From: Cyclobacterium sp.
GTDB taxonomy: Bacteria > Bacteroidota > Bacteroidia > Cytophagales > Cyclobacteriaceae
Length of the DNA: 64,000 bases
Direction of reading: 5' to 3'
Assembly: GCF_014762705.1 (NCBI RefSeq)
Contig: NZ_JABURL010000091.1
Location: forward strand, 1-64,000
This document shows positions 17,301 through 26,766 of the stretch, in pieces. Below the pieces are notes generated by a model, which was not told where the DNA came from, searched no databases, and saw nothing but the letters and a program-made list of their open reading frames with translations. Positions within the stretch are counted from its first letter, which is position 1. Each line of letters starts with the position of its first letter. A program made the translations under genes and the position numbers.

Positions 17301-19698
17301 GCATGCCAAGATATTGTATCCCGGCAAGCAGGATTTTACGCCCAAGAACCGCCTGCGGATTTTCGGGGAGATTAAAAACAACGATTGGGACTGCATAATC
17401 CTTACGCACGACCAGTTCGGAATGATTCCCCAATCGCCCGAAATGCAAAAAGAGATCCTCGAAATCGAACTGGACAGTGTGGAGCGGAATCTCGATGCGC
17501 TCCAAGCCCAGGGGAATGAAGTAACTCGGGGGATGCTTGCCGGAGCAATCAAACAGAAAGAAAACCTTGAAGTCAAGCTAAAGACATTGCAATACGATAT
17601 CGAAAACCGCAAAGACGATGTCGTGGATTTCAAAATGATGGGCATCGATCATCTATTCATAGATGAAAGCCACCAGTTCAAAAACCTGATGTTCAATACC
17701 CGGCATAACCGTGTTGCCGGATTGGGCAATATGGCAGGGAGTCAAAAGGCGATGAACCTGCTCTTTGCCATCCGGACCATTCAGGACAGGAAGGATAGTG
17801 ACATGGGAGCTACCTTTCTTTCCGGGACAACTATCAGTAATTCGCTGACAGAACTGTACCTGTTGTTTAAGTACCTCCGCCCACGTGCTCTGGAAAAACA
17901 GGGCATTAACTGTTTTGATGCCTGGGCTGCCATATATGCAAGGAAAACGACGGACTATGAGTTTTCGGTAGCCAATAACATTGTGGCGAAAGAGCGTTTC
18001 CGCTACTTTATCAAAGTGCCGGAGCTGGCTCAATTCTACTCTGAAATCACGGATTACCGAACGGCAAAGGATATAGGTATTGACCGTCCCGAAAAGAACG
18101 AGGTATTGTACAATATTCCACCCACACCGGATCAGCAGGTATTTATCCAAAAGCTGATGGAATTTGCCAAAAACGGTAATGCCACTTTGCTTGGGAGGGA
18201 ACCGTTATCGCAAAGGGAGGAAAAGGCAAAGATGCTCATCGCCACCGATTACGCCCGTAAGATGTCGCTGGATATGCGTATGGTAAGCGGCAGGTACGAA
18301 GACCATCCCGACAATAAGGCTTCGCATTGTGCGGTAAACATTGCCAAATATTACAACAGGTACAACACACAGAAAGGAACACAGTTCGTGTTCTCCGACC
18401 TGGGCACCTATAAGCCCGGTGAATGGAATGTGTACTCCGAGATCAAACGCAAGCTTGTGGAAGATCACGGCATACCCGCACACGAAGTTCGATTCATTCA
18501 GGAAGCCAACAATGATAAGAAACGTAAGGAACTCATTAAGGGAATGAACGAAGGTAAAATCCGGGTGCTGTTTGGTTCTACCAGCATGCTGGGTACCGGG
18601 GTCAACGCACAGAAAAGAGCCGTTGCCGTGCATCATCTGGACACGCCGTGGAGACCGAGCGACCTTGCCCAACGGGATGGTCGGGCTATCCGCAAAGGCA
18701 ATGAGATTGCCAAATTCTTCGCCGACAATAAAGTGGATGTTATCATTTATGCGGTAGAAAAATCATTGGACAGTTATAAGTTCAACCTTTTGTACAATAA
18801 ACAGCTATTTATCGACCAGCTAAAATCCAACAACCTCGGCAAACGTACTATCGACGAAGGCAGTATGGATGAAAAATCGGGAATGAACTTTTCCGAATAT
18901 GTAGCAATTCTTTCCGGCAATACTGACCTGCTGGACAAAGCCAAGATAGAAAAGCAGATTGCCGGATTGGAAAGCGAAAAACAAGCCTTCAACCGCTCCA
19001 AATTCAGTTCCAAGTACAAGCTGGAAGATACTATGGCAATGCTTGAAAGCGCCGAATCCCGCTTGCAGCGGATGAGTCTTGATTGGAATAATCTACAGGA
19101 GCGGATACAAAAGCGTTCGGACGGTACTGTTGCAAACCCCGTTCTGCTGGACGGATTATCACCCAATGCGGATATAAAACAAATTGGTGCAAAGCTCAAC
19201 CAAATTGCTGACAAAGCCCGCACCGGAGGTGATTATCAGGAAATAGGCAGCTTGTATGGCTTTCAATTACTGGTCAAAACCGAAACATCTGAAAAAGAGG
19301 GGATGGATATACGGGTAAACCGCTTCTTGGTTCAGGGCGAAGGCAATATCAAATACACCTATAACAACGGTATCATCGCCAAAGACGAAAAGCTGGCCGC
19401 AATGAACTTTTTGAATGCCTTGGAAAAACTGCCCGGTTACATGGAGCAGGAACAGAAGAAAATAGCGGAACTTCAAAAAGATCTGCCAGTTCTCAAAGAA
19501 GTAGTAAACGGTACATGGGCAAAAGAAAGCAGATTAAGCGAGCTAAAAACCGAGTTGGCAGCTGTTGACCGTAAAATACAGCTATCCATTTCTCCTGAAC
19601 CCAAGGAAGAGCAAAAAACGGCTGAGGTTATAGAACAAAGCCCTCTGGCAACCGTCGATATGGCTAACTCAAACTTGATGAGGAATGGAATTCACTGA
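14299..19698 (+). CDS. Giant N6-adenine methylase / SNF2-like helicase fusion
   Basis: An 1,799-residue two-part protein. The N-terminal half has an adenine-methyltransferase fold: [15 protein letters not shown] binds SAM and [10 protein letters not shown] is the N-x-P-F catalytic motif. A Gln/Pro-rich linker follows (about 400-530). The C-terminal half is a superfamily-2 helicase with [13 protein letters not shown] (Walker A, about residue 953), [10 protein letters not shown] (DExH) and a late helicase block with [17 protein letters not shown] and [17 protein letters not shown]. It resembles the DarB-type methylase-helicase proteins of phages and plasmids, which protect incoming DNA from restriction; a similar role during conjugation is inference. 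It overlaps DUF1896. The C-terminus after about 1,560 is coiled-coil. No frameshift was seen. Confidence 0.88.
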   Translation: MGFSKRQHLQQNIDALRIAFKLEKEKRQATVGERLLLMQYSGFGGLKFVLNPIANETDINHWRKTEHDLFPLTQELHQLLKENSQDDKQYRRYVDSMKSSVLTAFYTPPQVIDAISSTLRDSGLKMDKFLEPSAGIGSFIQSFSESQIPSITAYEKDLLTGKILKQLYPESNIRISGFEEIPEREQNTYDVVASNIPFGDTSVFDLSYSRSKDTAKVQAARSVHNYFFLKGTDMLREGGVLAYITSQGILNSPKNEPIRRALMENNNLVLAARLPNNLFTDYAGTEVGSDLIILQKNTAKQNLSEVEERFCQSRQTEYGTPGNAIFQDNTRIVHTDWKLDTDPYGQPALIYTHKDGTNGIAKDLKQMLSEDFGKHLNLNLYKEERNDQSFIQSPFTPTVNPPVIDPVIIRQEPKPVPAAYQESPKELKQLSIFDLFENTDEPVTVAATSKGTLQPKRQTSKKRRAAIGRQTNLFGGVMQQPHTPPKPNGTAQINGKKQEAIGDLFSQINGNGQTEKQADSSIIAEPAPYSGELQPFHRNDCLVVDKGWVGHLQDVDTADGSAIFHPLQLPPLQKARAEAYIEVRDVYQKLYIKEAEQQREHQEEREKLNRLYDVFVKRCGNLNSAENIKLIKTDSSGKEIPYLERVVGGVVHKADIFHRPVSFSTATLATDNPKEALAASLNKYGSVDLGYMSEISGMTDDALKEALHGRIFYNPLQKEYEISERWIAGNVVEKAGEVHAYLKNNPDDTEAKASLTVLEEARPRRIEFEELDFNLGERWIPTGIYARFASHLFDTEVLIHYSDSTDDFSLKCDRKNVHIWDKYAVKSESRTFDGIALLKHALVNTTPDITKKIKVDDKEVKVRDMEAIQMANTKIDEIRTAFSDWLHAQNDEFKKRLTDQYNDTFNCFVRPNYDGTHQDFPGLDRKGLGMQDLYSSQKDTVWMIKLNGGAICDHEVGAGKTLVMCTAAQEMKRLGLAHKPMIIGLKSNVHEIAEAYRTAYPHAKILYPGKQDFTPKNRLRIFGEIKNNDWDCIILTHDQFGMIPQSPEMQKEILEIELDSVERNLDALQAQGNEVTRGMLAGAIKQKENLEVKLKTLQYDIENRKDDVVDFKMMGIDHLFIDESHQFKNLMFNTRHNRVAGLGNMAGSQKAMNLLFAIRTIQDRKDSDMGATFLSGTTISNSLTELYLLFKYLRPRALEKQGINCFDAWAAIYARKTTDYEFSVANNIVAKERFRYFIKVPELAQFYSEITDYRTAKDIGIDRPEKNEVLYNIPPTPDQQVFIQKLMEFAKNGNATLLGREPLSQREEKAKMLIATDYARKMSLDMRMVSGRYEDHPDNKASHCAVNIAKYYNRYNTQKGTQFVFSDLGTYKPGEWNVYSEIKRKLVEDHGIPAHEVRFIQEANNDKKRKELIKGMNEGKIRVLFGSTSMLGTGVNAQKRAVAVHHLDTPWRPSDLAQRDGRAIRKGNEIAKFFADNKVDVIIYAVEKSLDSYKFNLLYNKQLFIDQLKSNNLGKRTIDEGSMDEKSGMNFSEYVAILSGNTDLLDKAKIEKQIAGLESEKQAFNRSKFSSKYKLEDTMAMLESAESRLQRMSLDWNNLQERIQKRSDGTVANPVLLDGLSPNADIKQIGAKLNQIADKARTGGDYQEIGSLYGFQLLVKTETSEKEGMDIRVNRFLVQGEGNIKYTYNNGIIAKDEKLAAMNFLNALEKLPGYMEQEQKKIAELQKDLPVLKEVVNGTWAKESRLSELKTELAAVDRKIQLSISPEPKEEQKTAEVIEQSPLATVDMANSNLMRNGIH

Positions 19699-19778
19699 TC
19701 CCGAGGGCTATAATTTCACCCGTTTTGGGGAAATTAATTTTGCAACAGGAGTTACCCACAGTTACAGTTACACAGTTG

Positions 19779-20360
19779 TTATTGGGTATTTTTCTTGTCT
19801 TCGCCACGCCACTTTTCATTTGTTCTAATATCGGAATATGACACATATTGTCCAGTATTTGGCGCCCAATCAAAGTAAACTGCCTTCCCTAGTTCAATGT
19901 CCTTAGTCTGGTCTGTTGTCAGGGACAATTTTTGTTCAAATAATTTCTCCGTTTTATTGTTAGGGGTTTCAGCATATACTTCAAGTCTATATTCTCCAGA
20001 AACGAAATTCCATTGTTCATTTTTCGGCAGTAAAAAATGATGATAAACTGATATACCTGTCTTACTTGCAAAAAGTCCGCTACCTCTGACAATCCCATTG
20101 TCACCGTAAGCCCAAACATTAAAATTTTGTATTGTCTCAGCCCGGTGAATTTTCACAAACATATTTTGAATGTGTTGCCCTTGGTCAGCAGTCGCATAAA
20201 GTAATGTCCGAATAAATATTTTTGGTTCATCATTGCCATTTTGTCCAAGAAAACAGATGATTGAAGGTCGTGTCATTTTTAAACTGCCTTTCCTAATTCT
20301 CGTCAACCAAAAAGTTAGTCCAGAAATGATAAGTGATATTATTGAAATTGTCAAAGCCAT
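19779..20360 (-). CDS. Membrane-anchored hypothetical protein (element cargo)
   Basis: I do not recognise this protein. From the ATG at 20360 it begins with one hydrophobic helix (ALTISIISLIISGLTFWL) followed by basic residues, so it is probably anchored in the inner membrane with the rest on one side. The remaining 160 residues look like a beta-rich domain (YHHFLLPKNEQWNFVSGEYRLEVYAET). An upstream in-frame ATG at 20387 is possible. It lies alone, opposite to the methylase-helicase and upstream of the second rteC, a typical cargo or hot-spot position in these elements. More AT-rich composition than its neighbours suggests separate acquisition. A defence role is possible, but nothing in the sequence shows it. 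Confidence 0.6.
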   Translation of the reverse strand: MALTISIISLIISGLTFWLTRIRKGSLKMTRPSIICFLGQNGNDEPKIFIRTLLYATADQGQHIQNMFVKIHRAETIQNFNVWAYGDNGIVRGSGLFASKTGISVYHHFLLPKNEQWNFVSGEYRLEVYAETPNNKTEKLFEQKLSLTTDQTKDIELGKAVYFDWAPNTGQYVSYSDIRTNEKWRGEDKKNTQ

Positions 20361-20470
20361 GTTTTCTGTTGTCAATTGCCTGCACATCGGTTTCTGTTTT
20401 AAAAGGCCCTATGCCCCAAATATACGCATTAATCCCCTGTGTACGGAGACCATCGTAGCCCTTCCAACAA

Positions 20471-21301
20471 TCACTTCTCATCCTGTTCATCCATCTTTTT
20501 AACAAGGCTTTCCCGCAGGGTGTCGATGAATTTGGTACGGTTGATTTTCCTGCCGCGCAGTTCCAGGTAGGTATGGTAAAAATCCCCTAGGTCAACATTG
20601 AACATCTTTTCAATTTTTTTTGTGATGACTTTTATATCAGCGTTTCCGTGGTCAAATACACCCTGAGCATGCATGGCATAGATGAGTTCGATTAAGGCCG
20701 TTTTGCTGCTCGTCCAGTTTAGGTTGGGATTTTTCGCCATTCGCTTGTCCAAGTAACGGGAATTATAAAGCTGGTCTTCGATATATACCTGTATCAGATC
20801 ATTGGCTATAATTTCGGCAACCTTATAGTCGTGGGAGGAGGAAAAGTTGTGATCTGACTGGATATAGTACGGTTCTAAACAGAGTTTGTAATCGTGTTTT
20901 CCCCTGACAAAGAGGATTTCATCCAGGTAGGTGTTATTGGTGCGATAATACTTGTAAAACTCAAGATTCTCGTCAAAATACCGCTTGAGTTTGCGCAATT
21001 CCCTATTCAGGTACTTTTTAGTCGCTTTACAACCGTAAGGTTTCTTAGTCTCTATCCTGTAGATTGAGTTAAAGAAAATCAGCTTTGAGACGATAATCGG
21101 TTTCCTGTGTTTGAAAAACTGAATTTCCTCGTTGGTGTCCTTAAACCCCTTTGTTAAAACATGCTCTTTAACTGTAGCCAGGCATCGAACAATAAGCTCA
21201 ATTCCAGCCTCGATGCGCTGTATTGAAAAATCAGGTTCGATCTCCAATTCTTTTATTCCTGATTCCAGTTCCAGCAACCTTTGATTGAAAAATTTCTCCA
21301 T
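20471..21301 (-). CDS. rteC: RteC domain protein (second copy)
   Basis: Second RteC-family protein, clearly diverged from the copy at 6774-7619 but with the same blocks: EEIQFFKHRKPIIVSKLIFFN, YKYYRTNNTYLDEILFVRGKH and SKTALIELIYAMHAQGVFDHG. I chose the ATG at 21301 (MEKFFNQRLLELES), which matches the start of the first copy; the in-frame ATG at 21388 would add 29 residues of unlikely sequence. It is encoded just downstream of the mob operon on the same strand. Two rteC genes in one element could reflect separate control of excision and mobilisation, or a composite of two elements. Family call firm. Confidence 0.82.
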   Translation of the reverse strand: MEKFFNQRLLELESGIKELEIEPDFSIQRIEAGIELIVRCLATVKEHVLTKGFKDTNEEIQFFKHRKPIIVSKLIFFNSIYRIETKKPYGCKATKKYLNRELRKLKRYFDENLEFYKYYRTNNTYLDEILFVRGKHDYKLCLEPYYIQSDHNFSSSHDYKVAEIIANDLIQVYIEDQLYNSRYLDKRMAKNPNLNWTSSKTALIELIYAMHAQGVFDHGNADIKVITKKIEKMFNVDLGDFYHTYLELRGRKINRTKFIDTLRESLVKKMDEQDEK

Positions 21302-21406
21302 AACGTAATTATGTTTGATGATAAAATTATCTTGAAAGATATGTTTTTCCGGGTATATGAACCTTTTAATACCTTCTTGCCTTAGCATCAGCGTATTATT
21401 ATAGAG

Positions 21407-23428
21407 CTACCCGTTATTTTTGTTTTCGCTCTCTTTCACAACAAGATGCTGCAAGCTTGGATCATTTTTGATTCGCTCCAGCTCGTTCCCGACAATACCC
21501 AAAATGTCCGATTTTATCTGGCGGTAATTGTTTTCAATCTGTTCTTTCATCTTATCCTCTCCCTGCTCATCAACGAAAGAAAGAATCTGAGGTATCTCCC
21601 GATACGCTTTGGTTTCGGCGGCAACCTTTTCATTGTCCACGACAATTTCAGCGTGAAAAATCTTTTGCTCAATGCGTTCATCGTAATTATCCGATACTGA
21701 TCCCACGAACATCCCCTGCGTAAGCGTTGAGATTTTGGAAGCAGGTATCAAGCTGTCCATTTGAGTGGATATGGAGGTTGATTTGTCGTTTCGATTAATG
21801 GTCAGGCTCTGGCGTTTCTGCAATACCTTGCCAAAGCGTTCCGAAAGATTCTTGGCGGTTTCACCAACCACCTGACCACTGAATACATTACCAACGGTAT
21901 TTTGTATCACTTTGCTTTCCTTATCGCCGTAGTCACGGGTTAGTTGCGAAAAATCCTGAAATCCCAAACATACAGCCACTTTATTACTTCTGGCAGTTGC
22001 GATTAAGTTATCCAACCCCCTGAAATAAATCGTGGGCAGCTCATCTATGATCACGGAGCTTTTCAATTGCCCTTTTTTGTTGATAAGCTTGACAATCCTT
22101 GAATTGTACAAGCCCAACGCTGCCGAGTAAATATTTTGCCGGTCGGGATTGTTTCCCACACATAGAATTTTTGGCGCTGCCGGATTATTGATGTCCAGCG
22201 AAAAATCGTCTCCGGTCATTACCCAATACAACTGCGGACTGATCATCCTTGACAAGGGGATTTTTGCCGAAGCAATCTGCCCTTGTAACTGATCTTGTGC
22301 GCCACCTTGCCAGGCATCCATAAAGGGCGATAGATAATTTTCCAGTTCAGGATAGGAAGTCAAGATCGTGAAAACGTCTGCGTATTTTTTATTCAACAAC
22401 TCGATAGCGTGTGGAAACGTACAGTATTTTCCATTATCATAAATTTTGAGAAACCAGATGATCGCTGCAAGCAATATAATTGGGGATTCCACAAAGAAAT
22501 CTCCCTGCTTTTGTATCCAGCTACGGTTCAGGTTTAGCATGATGGTATAAGCTGCCTCGTAAGCATCGGATATGTCCGTCATAAAGTCGGGGTTCAACGG
22601 ATTACAACGATGGCTTCTCCGTGGGTCGTCAAAGTTGATGACGTAAAACTTCGGTTTTACCTTGTACTTATCGCTGTGCTTCAATAAATGGTTGTAGGCA
22701 ATGGTGGAAAGGTCGTCAAACTTAAAATCATAGATATACAGGGAGAAACCTTTCTCGATCTGCTGCTTGATGTAGTTGTTTACGATGGCATACGATTTTC
22801 CTGATCCCGGGGTTCCGAGTACTATCGTAGCCCGAAAAGGATTGACAACATTGATCCAGCCGTTGTGCTGTTTCTTGCTGTACCAGAATTTGGTAGGCAG
22901 GTTAATGGAATACTCGTTTTCCATCAATCTGGTTTCCTGCATGAAACTTTCGTTTTCGCTGTTGAACACATCATCCATAAGGTTGTTGTTAAGCAGGCGG
23001 TGCATCCAAACACCCGCCATCAATAGGGCAATGTATCCGGCAGCAAGGGTGAGTATATAAAGGGAAGTCCCAGCGACTGGCGATAGCTTCAAGAGTGGCG
23101 TATTCAGGAAAAACAATACAAACCCAATTCCCAAAGCAACAAAGATCTTGCTCCAGGTTATCTTCTCGTTCTTGACACCTTTGGTACCCAGACAGCTTAA
23201 TGCCAGCAAAACCAATGCAAACAGTTTAGTATAAAGGGGATGTGAAAACAAGCCCGCCGTCCGGTTGAAATTTCCTAATATTTTGTTGATGATTTCCAGT
23301 ATCCAACCACGCTCTGAAAAGAAACCGTAGCAAAACCAATAAAGGTGCATCAACACCAAAAGGATACTTACCGCACGCATAAAAGCCATGATTTTGGCCA
23401 GCCCCCGTAAATCGTCTTCTCCCTGCAT
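21407..23428 (-). CDS. mobC: Type IV coupling protein, MobC/TraG-like (YWFCY family)
   Basis: A 673-residue conjugative coupling ATPase. The N-terminus has the YWFCY motif (LYWFCYGFFSERG) and membrane helices at about residues 12-35, 60-80, 92-108 and 122-145. The motor domain has Walker A LGTPGSGKSYAIVNN (about residue 204) and Walker B SSVIIDELPTIYF, followed by the ATARSNKVAVCLGFQDFSQL segment typical of VirD4/TraG proteins. It carries relaxase-bound DNA to the secretion channel. It is the last gene of mobA-mobB-mobC. No channel (tra) genes remain downstream of parA in this window, so transfer would need a helper element. Confidence 0.92.
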   Translation of the reverse strand: MQGEDDLRGLAKIMAFMRAVSILLVLMHLYWFCYGFFSERGWILEIINKILGNFNRTAGLFSHPLYTKLFALVLLALSCLGTKGVKNEKITWSKIFVALGIGFVLFFLNTPLLKLSPVAGTSLYILTLAAGYIALLMAGVWMHRLLNNNLMDDVFNSENESFMQETRLMENEYSINLPTKFWYSKKQHNGWINVVNPFRATIVLGTPGSGKSYAIVNNYIKQQIEKGFSLYIYDFKFDDLSTIAYNHLLKHSDKYKVKPKFYVINFDDPRRSHRCNPLNPDFMTDISDAYEAAYTIMLNLNRSWIQKQGDFFVESPIILLAAIIWFLKIYDNGKYCTFPHAIELLNKKYADVFTILTSYPELENYLSPFMDAWQGGAQDQLQGQIASAKIPLSRMISPQLYWVMTGDDFSLDINNPAAPKILCVGNNPDRQNIYSAALGLYNSRIVKLINKKGQLKSSVIIDELPTIYFRGLDNLIATARSNKVAVCLGFQDFSQLTRDYGDKESKVIQNTVGNVFSGQVVGETAKNLSERFGKVLQKRQSLTINRNDKSTSISTQMDSLIPASKISTLTQGMFVGSVSDNYDERIEQKIFHAEIVVDNEKVAAETKAYREIPQILSFVDEQGEDKMKEQIENNYRQIKSDILGIVGNELERIKNDPSLQHLVVKESENKNNG

Positions 23429-23528
23429 TTTTTGTAATTAAATGTCCAAACGGAAATTTAAGGGAGAAGAAGACCGGCGATACGAATGTGGCAGTCAGTG
23501 GCGGAGCGTGGCAATGTTTGTCCAGATG

Positions 23529-24818
23529 CTATTGATGACCTCTTCGGCGTTTTTTTCTTTTCTTCATCCTATTAGCAAAAGCCTGTTCCTCATAATCTTC
23601 GCCTTGCGCTTCTGGCAGCAATCCACCCAATGCTTCGATTAGGCCACTTTCAGGCTTTTCAGAAGTATTCAAGAAGTTGAACAAGTGGTGCGGTTCTTCG
23701 GCAGGAAGAACAGCATCATTTGATGTGGATAGTTTGGATGGTGCCAGGGCAGGCTCTTTTATATCCGGTTTGATATTGTGGTTCCAGTAACCATTAAAGG
23801 TGTTGGCAGAAAATTCCTTTCCTAATCGTGAGCCGTTCCAGACCGTCTTGGAATTGTGGTCAATGAACGTCATTCCATAAATACGCCCGGTATCATTTCT
23901 CCGTGCCACTACGTTAATGCCCTGTTCAGCTAACTGCTTTTTAAAAGCCTGCTCATCGCTTGTGTTTTTCAGGGCAATGGTAACGGCTGCTTTTAAGGTC
24001 TGCTTGCTTGGGTCGTTTTTTAATGCCGTTTTACATTTTGCAAAATGCAATTCCAAAGCCGGAATCCCAGCATTCTTCCCGAAAAGCGAAGCCTTGAACG
24101 GATGTCCGGATTTTTCACCTTTTTCATTTAAGGGAATGTACAATAAACCTTGTTGGGGCTTTCCCTGTAATTCGCCCTCCACTTTTTCAGTAGTTATATT
24201 GAATAGGGAAAGCAAAGCATTGTATTCTCCCAAAGTCTGGAACTGGTAATAGCTGGGCAAGTGGCGAACAACCGAAGCGATTTGACTTTTTATATCACCT
24301 GCTCGGTAGTCCACCGGACGGAAAATCTTTTCGTTCAGCCGTCGTTCCTTATCGGTTGCAGGTATCAGACCGTACTTGCTTTCCAATTCGCGGCATACCT
24401 TCATCGACCGCACTTTCTCAAACTTGTCAGAAATCTTTTTGCCCTGCTCGTCCACGCAGACCGATACGATATGGATATGGCTTCGGTCAATATCGGTATG
24501 CTTGAATACGACAAAAGGCTGTTCACCGTAACCCATTCCCCGCATATATTCTTCCGCCATCTTCCGGAACTTCTCGTCGCTTACCTTGTCTTTCGGGTCC
24601 GGATTAAGGGAAATATGCAGAGTATGTTTTTCGGTATTGCGGTTGGCAATCAGATAAGGAGCAAAAGATTGGGCTAATTGTGGCACGGAATAATGCCCGC
24701 TTGCGTTTTCAATCATCTTATTGGCAAACAAAATCTTACCGTTTTCCTGCTCCACTTTAAGCTGATTGTACGCCAATGCCCCATATAAATTTGCGCTTCT
24801 ACCGATCTTCGCAATCAT
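23529..24818 (-). CDS. mobB: Relaxase/mobilisation nuclease, MobB-like
   Basis: A 429-residue relaxase of the Bacteroidetes MobB (MOBP-like) type. The N-terminal nuclease domain begins MIAKIGRSANLYGALAYNQ, and its conserved histidine motif is DRSHIHIVSVCVDEQG (about residues 109-124) following FVVFKHTD. The first tyrosine near the N-terminus is the candidate nicking residue. The C-terminal half is rich in charged residues and ends in a basic KKRKKRRRGHQ tail. It is encoded 2 bases after mobA and about 100 bases before the coupling protein. It would nick at oriT (candidate at 25324-25379) and pilot the strand. Confidence 0.9.
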   Translation of the reverse strand: MIAKIGRSANLYGALAYNQLKVEQENGKILFANKMIENASGHYSVPQLAQSFAPYLIANRNTEKHTLHISLNPDPKDKVSDEKFRKMAEEYMRGMGYGEQPFVVFKHTDIDRSHIHIVSVCVDEQGKKISDKFEKVRSMKVCRELESKYGLIPATDKERRLNEKIFRPVDYRAGDIKSQIASVVRHLPSYYQFQTLGEYNALLSLFNITTEKVEGELQGKPQQGLLYIPLNEKGEKSGHPFKASLFGKNAGIPALELHFAKCKTALKNDPSKQTLKAAVTIALKNTSDEQAFKKQLAEQGINVVARRNDTGRIYGMTFIDHNSKTVWNGSRLGKEFSANTFNGYWNHNIKPDIKEPALAPSKLSTSNDAVLPAEEPHHLFNFLNTSEKPESGLIEALGGLLPEAQGEDYEEQAFANRMKKRKKRRRGHQ

Positions 24819-24820
24819 TT

Positions 24821-25258
24821 TTACCGCTGTTTTTTCAGATATTTTGCATCAAACTCCGCGCTTATCTGAATGATTTTTTGACAAAGCACCGCCATTTCAG
24901 CCGTCTGTTTTTCCAGTTTATACAGATATGCTGCTGCTTTTTTCTCGGAAAAATGACGGTACAGCAGTTTCACCACCTGATTATAATTCACGCCAACGGA
25001 GCGGAATTGACTATGAAAGGAAGTCAAACGCATATAAAAATCCACCGTTCCTTTGTCAATTTGAATGGTCTTTACCGTGTTGTTGAAGATACAGGACATT
25101 ATAAAATGTGCCTTTACCTGCATACTCGATTTGTCAAAAAGAGCAAGAAATCGAGCGTGTCGTTCTTGATTAAAGGAAATGGTGTACCGAATCTTCGCCG
25201 GATCCTTTTTTGGCCGGCGTCCGGTCTTTTTCACTTGTTTTTTGTTGTTCTCATTCAT
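24821..25258 (-). CDS. mobA: Mobilisation accessory protein, MobA-like
   Basis: A 145-residue basic protein of the Bacteroidetes MobA type. The N-terminus is strongly basic (KKQVKKTGRRPKKDPAKIRYT) and leads into a ribbon-helix-helix-like segment (YTISFNQERHARFLALFDKS). The C-terminal half is helical (LYKLEKQTAEMAVLCQKIIQ). Proteins of this kind bind oriT next to the relaxase and help form the relaxosome. It is the first gene of the mob operon; its stop and the start of mobB are 2 bases apart. The 700-base non-coding region upstream contains a long hairpin that is the best oriT candidate. Confidence 0.85.
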   Translation of the reverse strand: MNENNKKQVKKTGRRPKKDPAKIRYTISFNQERHARFLALFDKSSMQVKAHFIMSCIFNNTVKTIQIDKGTVDFYMRLTSFHSQFRSVGVNYNQVVKLLYRHFSEKKAAAYLYKLEKQTAEMAVLCQKIIQISAEFDAKYLKKQR

Positions 25259-25323
25259 CGCTAATCCATTTTAATTACCACAGAAAACCCTGACTTCGGA
25301 AGGTGTTTTTAGCTCCCTGCAAG

Positions 25324-25379
25324 GGCAAGTTGTTTTGAGCATCGGAAATCGTTTGGAGATGCTCAAAACACAACTTGCC
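25324..25379. other. Candidate origin of transfer (oriT) inverted repeat
   Basis: GGCAAGTTGTTTTGAGCATC (25324-25343) is the reverse complement of the segment at 25358-25379 apart from a 2-base insertion, leaving a 14-base loop. It lies 66 bases upstream of mobA, in the gap between mob genes running left and parA running right, where oriT is usually found. The nick site cannot be read from sequence alone. Confidence 0.5.
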
Positions 25380-25994
25380 GTGTTCCGGTGAACACAAGAA
25401 TCCGCCCTCCGGGACGGATTAGATATAGCAGGGAAAAACGGCTTTAGGCCGTTCCTGTTACCCCCCCATTTTGTCAAAAGTCCTTTGCATAAATCTGCTA
25501 TTAAAAATCCTTCTACAAAGTAAAGTCCTATCCATTAGAGCACTGCACTGTTGCGCAGTGCCAAACACTGCCCCTCAACGCCAAACAGTGCCACAGCTAC
25601 GCCATCGAATAATATTGATGGGTTCTTTGTCCTTGAATGTTGGCAGGAAGACAGACCGTCCGTGCTTCAGGACCAACAGACGGCGTGCATTCAAGATGGC
25701 TGGTTATCCAGCCTGCTTGATTTCCGGAATACAAGAAAGCAAGATTGCAGGAAAGCTTGCTATCCATATATCCTGCCCACCTGATGAAATGCTTGAAGGA
25801 CGGAATGAAAGCAAGACGTCAATCCTGCCTGATGAGCTACCGGAATGAATGCCGTGCTGCCGCACTGCAAGGAAGCAGGTATGATCGCAGGCAAGGCTGA
25901 TAGCTATCCTGATAGAAAGCGGGAAATCAGAACGGCTTGCCGGAACGCCTGCAAGCCTGCAAACAGTAATTTGAAAACTTTAAATTTTTAAAAT
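25380..25994. other. Non-coding, degenerate-repeat-rich leader before parA
   Basis: About 600 bases without a convincing gene. From about 25540 it contains many short related words (GCAGTGCC, CACTGCC, GCAAG, CCTGC, GCAGGAA and their complements). Examples are a pairing of GCACTG with CAGTGC around 25540-25560 and the dispersed repeat TCAACGCCAAACAGTGCCAC at 25575-25594. Short open frames in two registers here look incidental. The word use is unlike the coding neighbours and may be structured RNA, a protein-binding array or decayed repeats. Confidence 0.45.
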
Positions 25995-26762
25995 ATGGAC
26001 ACAAAAAAGAGAACTCTGTTTATCGCCTTTTCTTCTCAAAAAGGAGGGGTTGGCAAAAGCACATTTACGACGCTTGCAGCGAGTACCCTGCACTATCGCT
26101 TAGGTTACAATGTAGCCGTATTTGATGCAGATTTTCCGCAGCACAGCCTGATGAAAATGAAGAAAAGGGATTTGGCCATGGTCATGGAAAACGAGGCTTT
26201 GAAAAAGCTGGCATACAAACAATTTACGACCATCAATAAAAAGGCCTATCCCATTATGCAGCACAGAGCTGACAGTGTGTTGGAAGCGGCTCAGGAGTTT
26301 GCAAATACTTCGTCTGTTCCTCTTGATGTGATTTTCTTTGACCTGCCCGGAACGGTCAACACGCCCGGAATCCTGAAGGCATTGGCTGGAATGCACCACA
26401 TTTTCACCCCCATTACGGCAGACCGTGTGGTAATGGAAAGTACGCTCATCTTCACTCAGCTTTTGCAGGACGTGATTATGAAAAAGGGAGAAACTTCCAT
26501 CGAAACCATTAACCTCTTCTGGAATCAGGTTGATGGCAGGGAAAGGACGCCGCTATACGCCGTATATCACAATCTCATCCATCAATTAGGGTTGAGTCTG
26601 ATGCAGAGCCAAGTCAAGAACAGTACACGCTTTCGTAAAGAAAGCGAAGTGAACAGCAAGACCGTTTTCCGCTCTACCGTAATGCCTCCCGATGAACGCT
26701 TGATGAAAGCCTGCCAGTTAGACCTGTTCATCAGCGAATTTTTGAAAATCATTCAATTATAG
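25995..26762 (+). CDS. ParA/MinD-family ATPase (conjugal transfer TraA-like)
   Basis: A 255-residue ParA-type ATPase. The deviant Walker A is FSSQKGGVGKSTFTTLA (residues about 11-27) and Walker B is VIFFDLPGTVN. It is the first gene of the tra block in Bacteroidetes conjugative transposons, where it is called traA, and is followed at once by a DUF3408 gene and a traD-like gene, as here. Its role may be partition of the excised element or organisation of transfer; this is inferred from the family. The start ATG follows an AT-rich leader. All nucleotide-binding motifs are intact, so it may still be functional although the downstream tra genes are lost. Confidence 0.9.
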   Translation: MDTKKRTLFIAFSSQKGGVGKSTFTTLAASTLHYRLGYNVAVFDADFPQHSLMKMKKRDLAMVMENEALKKLAYKQFTTINKKAYPIMQHRADSVLEAAQEFANTSSVPLDVIFFDLPGTVNTPGILKALAGMHHIFTPITADRVVMESTLIFTQLLQDVIMKKGETSIETINLFWNQVDGRERTPLYAVYHNLIHQLGLSLMQSQVKNSTRFRKESEVNSKTVFRSTVMPPDERLMKACQLDLFISEFLKIIQL

Positions 26763-26766
26763 CCTT

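Noticed and set aside
14299-19698. Reading the methylase-helicase as a BREX or type I restriction component.
   Set aside because: It is the standard large gene coupled to DUF1896 in Bacteroidetes elements, and no BREX or restriction partner genes are present.
25471-25848. Open frames of 125 and 77 codons in the parA leader.
   Set aside because: They overlap in different registers and consist of the short repeated words of the region; likely incidental.
25540-25990. CRISPR array or diversity-generating repeat before parA.
   Set aside because: The words are short and irregular, with no constant repeat length or spacer, and no cas or reverse transcriptase gene is present.
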